This document shows positions 35,954 through 43,912 of a DNA stretch of 64,000 nucleotides, in pieces. The DNA is from Rivularia sp. PCC 7116. Lineage in GTDB: Bacteria > Cyanobacteriota > Cyanobacteriia > Cyanobacteriales > Nostocaceae. The notes under the pieces are model-generated. The model was not told the origin of the DNA. It saw only the letters and a program-made list of their open reading frames with translations, and made no database searches. The stretch lies in assembly GCF_000316665.1 (NCBI RefSeq), contig NC_019678.1, positions 5,270,001-5,334,000 of the forward strand. Reading direction: 5' to 3'. Within the stretch, counting starts at the first letter, position 1, and each line of letters starts with the position of its first letter. The position numbers and the translations under genes were made by a program.

Positions 35954-36865
35954 TTAAGAAATCATTGCAGAAGAAACTGCTTCTGTGGGAGCAATATTTT
36001 TCTGCTGCCACAATAGATTAATGCGAGAACGACGAATAATTTCCGGCCAAGCTTGGATAGCTCCTCGCTTTAGTAAATATCCACTCATATGAACGAAATA
36101 TATCGCTAAAAATGCAAGCAGCTTCATCGGATTGGGGAACAAGTTTTTATACCTTTTAATACCTATATAAAGCCTAGCTGCTTCTATATGCAATTCATAA
36201 TTACTCACTCTGCCGATACCAGGTGCATCAAGCACGCTCTCGGTACTTTTTATATTTACCTGTAACTCGGGGCAAGATACGATTTTGTAACCGTGCTTAA
36301 TCGCTCGCAAGCAAAGTTCTGCATCTTCATAACCAAAAAAGATGTCTTCATCCCACTGCTCTTGAGAGAAAAACTGTCTCGGAAATAATGCAGCATGAAT
36401 TACTACAGTTTCCGGGGTACCTTCGGTAGCGCAAAAGTATCCTCGGAAAGAAAGTTTAGAAGGTAGCAGTCTTTCTCCTTGAGTACCAGTACTAGCACCG
36501 GTAAGAATAGTATATTTTCTTTGGTCGCTTGGTATCTGAGAATATCTATTTACTGCATTCGCAATAAAATTAGGTTCGACACAAATATCATCATCAACAA
36601 AAGCGACAAAGTCTGTTTCTAAAGCCGAAGTTGCGTTTACCGCATTATTGCGATTGGCGCAAACACCGCGTTTGGGGCCGGTAATATAAGTTGTACCAGG
36701 ATATCGTTTAACAACTTCTTGATTAGCTTGCTGTACCTCAATATCTTGTGAATCATCAGAAACAACCACAGTATGCGGTTTAACTGTAGAATTCCACAAA
36801 GCTTTCAAACAATAATCGAGTTGCTGGGAACGATTTCTAGTTGTAATACAAGCAGCGATTCGCAT
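35954..36865 (-). CDS. Family 2 glycosyltransferase
   Basis: The 303-residue protein starts MRIAACITTRNRSQQLDYCL and has the GT-A metal-binding motif AFVDDDICVEPNFI (about residues 88-101), then GYEDAELCLRAIKHGYK. This last motif resembles the E-D catalytic region of family 2 enzymes that work on many surface polysaccharides. A hydrophobic segment near residue 250 (LLAFLAIYFVHMSGYLL) may anchor it to the membrane. It is one of five glycosyltransferases in a row on this strand, and its spacing (47 bp upstream of the GT4 gene) suggests one transcript. Confidence 0.92.
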   Translation of the reverse strand: MRIAACITTRNRSQQLDYCLKALWNSTVKPHTVVVSDDSQDIEVQQANQEVVKRYPGTTYITGPKRGVCANRNNAVNATSALETDFVAFVDDDICVEPNFIANAVNRYSQIPSDQRKYTILTGASTGTQGERLLPSKLSFRGYFCATEGTPETVVIHAALFPRQFFSQEQWDEDIFFGYEDAELCLRAIKHGYKIVSCPELQVNIKSTESVLDAPGIGRVSNYELHIEAARLYIGIKRYKNLFPNPMKLLAFLAIYFVHMSGYLLKRGAIQAWPEIIRRSRINLLWQQKNIAPTEAVSSAMIS

Positions 36866-36941
36866 ATGACAATACCTTGTTTAATTTTGAAATAATGGAA
36901 ACAAATTGATTACAAAACATATTTTTTGTAGTAGATGACAG

Positions 36942-37907
36942 CTAAAATTTGGCTGCAATTTTAGGTGGAGTAAAGCTCAATATGAGTGCGACAGTTGTCC
37001 GCAAGCTAAAGTGTCTCTTTAATGAATCCCAAAAGCGAATACGAGCTTCTGTTAAATTTTCACCCCGCATTAAGCCGATTCCTAAATTTGTACTTACCTC
37101 ACCCCATTTTTTTTGAAAATAAGGATAAAGTTCCTGTAGTTGCTCGTCTTCCATAAACTGCTCGTAGCAGAACAAGTCGGCTTTCGCTTTACGGATTTTC
37201 GCTTGGAAATTGCGTCTACCACTTTGCATGGTTTCCGTTTGTTCGTGTTCCCGATATCGAGTTAATTTTGCAGGATAATAATAAGCTCCCAAACCAGAAC
37301 GGCAACACAAATAATTCAGATAGATATCCCACGAACCACCTACTTCTTGGGGAATGCTATCCCAATCGATAATCTCGTTGCGAATTACAGCCGCAGTCGC
37401 ACTAGAAACAGCTCTATCTACCAAGCTCAATTTATAAAAAGGTTGATAAGTACCTTCTTTTAAATTTGCGCGCTTATAAAAATCCGAACACTTTTGAGTT
37501 GCAGCCACATCAATCGCACCGTCTGCTTTAACCACATAATGGTCGCAAAAAGCCAAAGCTAAATCAGCATTCTTTTCCAATGCAGGTACGAGTTTAGCTA
37601 AAAAGTCTTCTTCCCATATATCATCATCTAGCAGACAAGCAACATATTTACCACGCGCCTTTTTAAAAGCATTCATCGTATTCGCAAACATTCCCAAATT
37701 GCTTTGATTGCGAAAGAAGCGAATTCTTGAATCTTCAAAAGACTCAATGATTGACTCGGGATTCTGAGGACTGCAATTATCGGAAACAATAACTTCAATA
37801 TTTTGATATGTTTGTCTAACAGCACTTGTTAGCGCTACTTTCAAATATTCGGGACGATTATAAGTAGGAGTTATAATACTAACTAAAGGTTGATTTATTT
37901 GTGCCAT
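36942..37907 (-). CDS. Family 2 glycosyltransferase
   Basis: The 321-residue protein opens with VSIITPTYNRPEYLKVAL and has the GT-A motif CLLDDDIWEEDFLAKL (about residues 92-107). This differs from the two neighbours, which have the same fold but only low similarity, so each probably adds a different sugar. The C-terminal part is helical and includes a YREHE motif, seen in other membrane-proximal glycosyltransferases. Only 10 bp separate it from the next gene upstream, which indicates co-transcription. The product is presumably cytoplasmic. Donor is not identifiable. Confidence 0.92.
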   Translation of the reverse strand: MAQINQPLVSIITPTYNRPEYLKVALTSAVRQTYQNIEVIVSDNCSPQNPESIIESFEDSRIRFFRNQSNLGMFANTMNAFKKARGKYVACLLDDDIWEEDFLAKLVPALEKNADLALAFCDHYVVKADGAIDVAATQKCSDFYKRANLKEGTYQPFYKLSLVDRAVSSATAAVIRNEIIDWDSIPQEVGGSWDIYLNYLCCRSGLGAYYYPAKLTRYREHEQTETMQSGRRNFQAKIRKAKADLFCYEQFMEDEQLQELYPYFQKKWGEVSTNLGIGLMRGENLTEARIRFWDSLKRHFSLRTTVALILSFTPPKIAAKF

Positions 37908-37917
37908 ATATTTACAT

Positions 37918-38952
37918 CTAGAGAGTTGTCCGATATCCGCCAGATTTTACCATTTTTCTCAGAATGCTAATCGTTCTATTCCACAAAATTATCCGACTTG
38001 CTGACCTTACTACTTTCGGAGATTTGCTATAACTTAACGCCGTTTTTATTTGCAGCACCCCTCTAGGTATATCGCCTTTTTTGATTAAAGAATCTGCCGA
38101 TTCTAAAGCCAGAAACGCACAATTTTGTTTCGCTGTTTGAGCCAGCTTTTTATTTGCTTCTGTTTCAGAAAAATAAGATTTCAAAATAGTTTCTACGGTA
38201 TTATAATTTTCCTGAATAAAAACATCACTTTTAGCATTAACGTTGTTAGCAGATTGTAAATGCACTCGCCACATAGCCAAAGGTTCAGCTTCAAACCACA
38301 TTGGATAATGGGCAAATATTCTCACCCACATCTCCCAATCCGCACTGATACCGCAGCGTCTATCGAATCCTCCCAAGTTTTCATAAACTTCACGTCGTAC
38401 TACTGCCACCGAAGGTACGGAAATACAGCAAAGTTCGGCAATTCTATGCAGCCAGCTTTTAGGTAAAATACCGCTATGAGGCATTTCAAAATCCGATAAA
38501 CCTTTCCACTGATTGTGTTTATCAATCAAGATACTGCGACAAAAAGCAGCGCCAACTTCTGGGTGTTTCTCGAAAGGCTGCGCCATTTTTTCATAAAATC
38601 CCTCTCTAACAGAATCGTCACTACAGAGTAGATGAATCAACTTTCCCCGCGACAATTCAAAGCAGGTTTGAAAATTATTCATCAAGCCTACATTACTTGA
38701 CTGCTGGTAAAATTCTACACGACCAGCGCCTAATTCTTCTACAACTGTAGCCGGATTGTCTTCTGTAGAGTTATTATCAACAACTACGATTTGCATCTTG
38801 TCCGCACCTGGATCTTGTGCCAATACACTCTTCAATGTATACCGTAGATATTCAGCACAGTTATAGGTTGGAATCATTACAGACCACAGCGGACGTTTTA
38901 CGTCTTGTTCAACCGGTAAAATGCTTGGACGATAAGGATGTAAACGATTCAT
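37918..38952 (-). CDS. Family 2 glycosyltransferase
   Basis: The 344-residue protein begins with a short N-terminal extension before WSVMIPTYNCAEYLRYTLKS, the GT-A start. The metal-binding site is LLCSDDSVREGFYEKM (about residues 108-123), with SDD instead of the DDD or DXD form in its neighbours, and the conserved GISADWEMWVRIFAHYPMWF follows. It is the first gene of the five-glycosyltransferase block and lies about 1 kb downstream of the hepA gene, so it likely has its own promoter. Codon use is like the rest of the island. Donor is unknown. Confidence 0.92.
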   Translation of the reverse strand: MNRLHPYRPSILPVEQDVKRPLWSVMIPTYNCAEYLRYTLKSVLAQDPGADKMQIVVVDNNSTEDNPATVVEELGAGRVEFYQQSSNVGLMNNFQTCFELSRGKLIHLLCSDDSVREGFYEKMAQPFEKHPEVGAAFCRSILIDKHNQWKGLSDFEMPHSGILPKSWLHRIAELCCISVPSVAVVRREVYENLGGFDRRCGISADWEMWVRIFAHYPMWFEAEPLAMWRVHLQSANNVNAKSDVFIQENYNTVETILKSYFSETEANKKLAQTAKQNCAFLALESADSLIKKGDIPRGVLQIKTALSYSKSPKVVRSASRIILWNRTISILRKMVKSGGYRTTL

Positions 38953-39644
38953 AGCTCCTACGTTATAAACGATTTATTTCTACGTAAAGCAGGTATTATA
39001 TTTTCTAGATGTTATTTATGTTTAGCTAGTTATAACCACAATCAATTCGCGGTTGTTCCCGATTATCTATTGCAATAGAAATTTAGAAATATGAATAACT
39101 ATATTTTCAGCTAAACTAAGTACTTTGCTATTTATGAGCAATATTTGCTACTTATTTTTTTTTAACGCCAAGAAAAGTTATTTGTAGATAACTGCTGTGT
39201 GTATCTTTTCAATAGGTTATATCAAAATATCTATATCTTAGGCGAGAGGTTTTGCATGATTTTTTGGAATTAAAATCTTATAGATAATCTTCTTTATGAA
39301 AGCTTTAAGTTAGGGTTCGGTAATTACAAATATCTAGCCGAAATCAAAGCAATAAAGTATCATCGTTGATATTAACTTAAGTCATAAAATCACAACATAT
39401 TTTTCTAGTTAACGATATAGCAATGTCATAATTCATATAAATGTTAAAAACCTATAAATGGCTACTTCGTAATTTTTCTTCGCAAAGCAGCTAAATATAG
39501 GCTTATGGCAATTATTGCAACAAAGCAATCAGAATTATATACTGTCAAACTAAATGATGACAATACCCTTTTGTGTAATCTAAATTGAACCTTGCGAATC
39601 GCAGGTTTTCTGAACAATTAATACCTGTTCTAGTTAATTCCTTG

Positions 39645-39788
39645 GGTGTTGCTGATTACAAATCTGATTTTGCCCCCCAACCCCCAATTCTGGGGGAGAA
39701 AGATAATTTAAATTCCCCCAATTTTGGGGGATTTAGGCGGCTTTACTAAAACCAGAAACATAAATTCATACTTCAATTCAGCAACGCC
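39645..39788. mobile_element. MITE-like element with inverted termini and 8-bp target duplication
   Basis: The 144-bp element begins GGTGTTGCTGA and ends TCAGCAACGCC, which are inverted repeats with one mismatch in 11 bp. It is bounded on both sides by an exact direct repeat ATTCCTTG (39637-39644 and 39789-39796), the mark of a transposition event. The core holds two C/G-run hairpins (GCCCCCCAACCCCCAATTCT and the AATTCCCCCAATTTTGGGGG block). It is too short to code for a transposase, so it must have been moved by one encoded elsewhere. A relative with the same core lies at 55815-55952. Confidence 0.88.
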
Positions 39789-39879
39789 ATTCCTTGTTAT
39801 ATAGTTTAGAACTATCGAAATTTTACCGTTCGTAATATATTTTGTAATTTATTAAAGAATCTAAAAATTTTATAAGTAA

Positions 39880-39905
39880 AAACAAGGCTTGCCGCCGACA
39901 AGCCT
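39880..39905 (-). terminator. Intrinsic terminator of hepA
   Basis: On the minus strand a 7-bp stem (AGGCTTG, with CAAGCCT) and a 7-nt loop are followed by TGTTTTTAC. It starts 46 bp past the hepA stop codon. Confidence 0.75.
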
Positions 39906-39950
39906 AAAAAATCATATTTATAAAGATAACAATCGCCAGGGCTTAACTTC

Positions 39951-41792
39951 TTAACTTGTTTGCCCAACTTCATTCTGTATTTGGTGATATTTCCATAACT
40001 TACCCCGTTGCTGTAATAAGTCTTGATATTTTCCTTGCTCTACAATATATCCTCCCTCCAGCACAACTACTTTATCAGCTTTAGCAATTGTAGAAAGTCT
40101 ATGAGCAATAGCAATAACTGTTCTACCTACAGATAGTTTTTCTAAAGACTCCTGAATTAAACGTTCGGATACAGAATCCAAAGCACTAGTGGCTTCATCC
40201 AAAATCAAAATCTGAGGATCGCGAAGTAATGCACGCGCTATAGCTATTCGCTGCCTCTGCCCCCCCGATAATCTAACTCCGCGATCGCCAAGTTGAGTAT
40301 CGAAACCTTGAGGCATATCTTCGATGAATTCTAAGGCATTTGCAAGGCGAGCAGCTTCTTTAATTTCTGCTTCAGTTGCATTGAGGGTACCGTAAGCAAT
40401 GTTATTCCAAACTGATGTATTAAAGATAAAGGTATCTTGACTGACTACAGCCATGTTTTTTCGCAGCGAATAAACATCAAGCTCTTTCAAATCGACTCCA
40501 TCAACATAAATATGTCCTTGTGTTGGATCGTAAAACCGAGGAATCAAATCTGCTAAAGTCGTTTTCCCAGCCCCTGATGCTCCCACCAAAGCAGTTGTTT
40601 TTCCTTTCTCAATAGTAAGGGTGATGTTATGCAGCACTAAATTACTTGGTTCGTATCCAAAATCAACAGATACTATGTCAACAGAGCGCTTTAAATGCTT
40701 AAACTCGACGGAACCATTTTGAAAGTAAGCTTGATGATTGCTTTCTAACAAATTCTTCACATTATCTAAAGAACCGTTCAAAGTACTGAGAAAGGCTATT
40801 GTGCCATTAATATCCTGAATTGCTGGTACAACACGAATCAGAACAAAGAAGAATGTTAGTAAAGACGCTACTGGTAAAGTAAACTTGGCAAACGAAAGAA
40901 TAATTAAACCGATCAGAACGGTAGTCGCAATAGCTTCTGCTATTGGTTTAACCAAAGTCCAAGCTCTGGCAACTTTTATGGAAGCATTAAGTAAATTACT
41001 GCTAACGTTATAAAAACGCTGGCGCTCAAAATCTTGCGTACCCGATGCATGAACTGTCCGAATACCGTTAATAAACTCTGTGGCTGTTGAATGAAAAAGT
41101 CCGTTCGCGTTAGAAATTCCAAAGCTTGATTCTCTAACGCGAGCATTAAGCGTCGAAAGTCCAACACCGAGCAGTATAAACAGCAACATAGAAATCAATG
41201 AAAGTTCCCACGATATCAAAAACATCGAGAGAAAATAAACCGTAACTGCCATTCCTCTAGTGATTACAAAGGCAGCACCACCGAACCCTTGCTTCAACCT
41301 TTCAATTTCGGTGGTAATTGTATTTATAAGTTCCCCAGAACGAGTTTTAACAAAATAGCTCAGTGGTAATGCTTGTAAATGTTCAAACATCCGTTTACGC
41401 AAACGGTCTGCGAGATGCAGCTGTGCCGATTCTGTATAGATTGCACTGAAGTAATTGAATGCAGAACGCAGCCAAGTACTCAATAGAATCAGTATTGATA
41501 TTCTATATAAGCGACTTGTTGCAGAAGCTTTAATTCCCAATATCCAGATATCAAACCAAGCAATACCAGTCTGTATGGGTTCTGCATCGGCTCCAGCTGT
41601 CATACTTTGTAAAAAAGTAAGTAGAAAACCAATACTAAAGCCTTCAAAAGCAGCTGCTAATATCGAAAAAACCAAAGCAAAGACGGTAACTTTGCGAAAA
41701 TATTTAAATTCTCGCAGTACCAAATAGTTGTTTCGCCAAAATTTAGTAGCTTTGAGCAAATTGCCTAATGGCTGATATATTTTTGAATGCAT
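39951..41792 (-). CDS. hepA: ABC transporter, permease-ATPase fusion (HepA-like)
   Basis: The 613-residue protein is a half-size ABC exporter: six membrane segments in about residues 30-330, then an ATPase domain. The ATPase has Walker A GASGAGKTT (about 404-412), signature LSGGQRQR (about 508-515), Walker B ILILDEATS and a H-loop (AHRLST). It probably exports polysaccharide or a lipid-linked precursor. Its place directly after a HepC-like transferase and among glycosyltransferases matches hepC-hepA in the heterocyst envelope polysaccharide island, where HepA is needed for envelope polysaccharide deposition. Length fits HepA (about 607 residues). The symbol is assigned from family and context; MsbA-type lipid export is the alternative. 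Confidence 0.88.
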   Translation of the reverse strand: MHSKIYQPLGNLLKATKFWRNNYLVLREFKYFRKVTVFALVFSILAAAFEGFSIGFLLTFLQSMTAGADAEPIQTGIAWFDIWILGIKASATSRLYRISILILLSTWLRSAFNYFSAIYTESAQLHLADRLRKRMFEHLQALPLSYFVKTRSGELINTITTEIERLKQGFGGAAFVITRGMAVTVYFLSMFLISWELSLISMLLFILLGVGLSTLNARVRESSFGISNANGLFHSTATEFINGIRTVHASGTQDFERQRFYNVSSNLLNASIKVARAWTLVKPIAEAIATTVLIGLIILSFAKFTLPVASLLTFFFVLIRVVPAIQDINGTIAFLSTLNGSLDNVKNLLESNHQAYFQNGSVEFKHLKRSVDIVSVDFGYEPSNLVLHNITLTIEKGKTTALVGASGAGKTTLADLIPRFYDPTQGHIYVDGVDLKELDVYSLRKNMAVVSQDTFIFNTSVWNNIAYGTLNATEAEIKEAARLANALEFIEDMPQGFDTQLGDRGVRLSGGQRQRIAIARALLRDPQILILDEATSALDSVSERLIQESLEKLSVGRTVIAIAHRLSTIAKADKVVVLEGGYIVEQGKYQDLLQQRGKLWKYHQIQNEVGQTS

Positions 41793-42034
41793 ATATATTT
41801 TTTTAATTATTTGAGTCAGAGAAAACTAAGCATTTATTTTGGGTAGTGTTTTTTGTTTCTATTCTTGTTTATTTAATAAATTGCCCTGATATAGCCAGCT
41901 ATTCTAATAGTAGGTGTTTTGTAATTAAACTATTGCGGCGGTAGTGCCAACACCAGAGGTAAATATAGCTCTTGAAAGTGCTGGCAGTTCAAATTATTAC
42001 GTTTTGCCTCGAAAACAGGAGCGCAGCACATTCA

Positions 42035-42805
42035 CTACGATATTTGACTATCCAAATGTAATATATTCGATTCTTCTGCTTCTACTTCCCACGAACCAAC
42101 CATTCCCGGCAAATTACTTAATTGCTTCTGTGTTTCTGGAGTTAACCTAACAGCATCTTCCAAAGTCCAGCAGCGGGAACCGAACAAACCTATTTCGCCA
42201 CGAATCACATTTAACAACTGCGGTAAATTATTTAAACCGTACTTCAGCATCCAACTTCCGATCTGTGTAGTTTTTTGTTCGTCTGTGTTTACAGATGTTG
42301 TACGAAATTTGATTAACTGAAATAATCGACCTCTTTCACCAACGTACCAAGAACGTTCAAACAATGGTGCTTGAACTTCGATTTTCATTAATACTGCCAA
42401 TAGTAGCATTAGAGGGCTGATTGCAAGCAGAATCACATTTGCGATCGCCCACTCACTTACACGCTTGAGCCACCACAATAAGTCGCTGCTGTATTTTGAT
42501 TGTTTGCGAACTGTGCCGATACGTAAATAAATTGCTTTAGAAGCAGATTTAGCAGCATCTGCCCAAAGCTGTACTTTTTCTTCTCCTAGCTTGGGATCTA
42601 TACGAACTAGCTTTACGGAAGAATGCTCTAAGCACTCTCTCAAAGATTCATAATTATCTAATAAGGGCATATGAGGCTGCTTTACCGTACCTACAGGTTT
42701 TACTAATAATTGATTACGCCGCCATTGAAGGGTGCAGTAAGTAGAGCTATTAGGTTCGGCTACACTACAGCTATTGTTTAAAGTAGGAAGTATTGAGGTT
42801 TTCAT
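42035..42805 (-). CDS. hepC: HepC-like polyprenyl sugar-phosphate transferase
   Basis: The 256-residue protein contains the bacterial sugar transferase core of the WbaP/WcaJ family. It has one hydrophobic segment (about residues 120-140, WAIANVILLAISPLMLLLAVLM), then the conserved ERSWYVGERGRLFQLIKFRTT, and LPQLLNVIRGEIGLFGSR in place of the usual DELPQLxNVLxGDMSLVGPRP. Such enzymes start a polysaccharide by putting the first sugar-phosphate on undecaprenyl phosphate. The N-terminal 100 residues are unlike the multi-membrane domain of large members, so it is a short form. Position directly before hepA (242-bp gap) matches the HEP island, where HepC is heterocyst-specific. The D-to-N change in the NNLPQ motif is noteworthy. 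Confidence 0.85.
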   Translation of the reverse strand: MKTSILPTLNNSCSVAEPNSSTYCTLQWRRNQLLVKPVGTVKQPHMPLLDNYESLRECLEHSSVKLVRIDPKLGEEKVQLWADAAKSASKAIYLRIGTVRKQSKYSSDLLWWLKRVSEWAIANVILLAISPLMLLLAVLMKIEVQAPLFERSWYVGERGRLFQLIKFRTTSVNTDEQKTTQIGSWMLKYGLNNLPQLLNVIRGEIGLFGSRCWTLEDAVRLTPETQKQLSNLPGMVGSWEVEAEESNILHLDSQIS

Positions 42806-43912
42806 ATCAATTTCAGATAATAGAGTGGTAGACAGCTTGTCTTATATCTAACTTGGAAAAATGCCTATAGTATCCGTAATTTTTGGCTTGACTTCCAATA
42901 GTGAGAACTAATCCAGGCAAATAATTCTTTTAGGAAAGCCCCGTTACGGCAATTGCATACTTTTCATTTATATTTGTAAAGATGTATGTTTAGAGAAGAG
43001 GCGAGACTGTAGATAAATCTCCATTACTTCAATATTGCTTTTTCTTTTTGCAACGGTATTCAATAAATAGGATATAGGAAACGCTATAAATAACGTAATC
43101 TAAAATGGATTCTTTATTTATTCTTCAAATATTAACTGCTTTATTCTGTTAATTATTAAGGTACTATGAATTATATTTACGTAATACTTAATAAGTAGAT
43201 TCCGATGGAATTTGAAGTGATTGTAGCACAATTTTTTTTGAGGATTTAATCAACTTTTATATTTATCTGATTTTTTTAACTAAAAAACTAAATATACACA
43301 GCAATTTACGTAAACTTCATATATATGTCTTGAAAAATCGTTTAAGTTTAACAAAACTATAAATAAAAGCTCGACAAATATCTTTGTGAAACTTTGTAAA
43401 GTAAATGCTTCCGCACTGACGGTAGAACATTTGAATATTTGTCGTTATATTTTCGTAGAACGGAAAGAACCCCCTCGAAAGTTTTGGAGAGGGTTTGTTG
43501 AAAAAACTAATTTGCTTAAAATCTAATTTCCCCACCGTGGGGAAGCTCTAAGTTATTGCGAGCATACCGAGCTTACAAACAGCCCCGCAGGTATTTGATT
43601 CAACCTAAACGTTATAATTATTCAACAAAATATCAAAAACATACGCTTGCGAGCCCAGCCTCTAAGGTTCTCACGCTGCATTGCAAGTCAAATTTCACGA
43701 AGCAAGAAGAAAGAAGAACCCACGTTTCAAAACGTGGGATTGAAATGTATGACGCAGTATTCCAAGACACGTAGTGCGATGGAATACAAACGGAACGTCA
43801 CTTTGCTCTCCGAGCTAATAGCAGAAGTATTATGAATAAGACTGAAGATAAATGGTCAATTACCCTTCATCCATCAATGCTATCGAGTACTAAATTAATT
43901 GAAATTTAGTAT
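42806..43912. other. Long intergenic region between wzc-like gene and hepC, with hairpins
   Basis: This gene-free region of 1107 bp should contain the hepC promoter. Three hairpins cluster at 43460-43745. The first is an imperfect C/G-rich stem at about 43468-43494. The second is TTCCCCA CCG TGGGGAA at 43528-43544. The third is the near-perfect CCCACGTTT CA AAACGTGGG at 43719-43738. The last runs on into ATTGAAATG, like the 3' end of a CRISPR repeat, but it occurs once and no cas genes are near. A transcript from the wzc side would pass through them, so this could be a long 3' UTR, a small RNA or a repeat cluster. Confidence 0.5.

Larger units (their letters stand above)
38953..39950. other. 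Long intergenic region between the glycosyltransferase block and hepA
   Basis: This region of 998 bp contains no gene I can support. It holds the MITE-like element (39645-39788) and the hepA terminator (39880-39905), listed separately. The right part must also hold any promoter for the five-glycosyltransferase block, which starts at 38952 on the minus strand. No operator could be assigned. Confidence 0.5.

Noticed and set aside
43719-43749. Possible CRISPR repeat (hairpin followed by ATTGAAATG)
   Set aside because: There is one copy only, no regularly spaced repeats and no cas genes.
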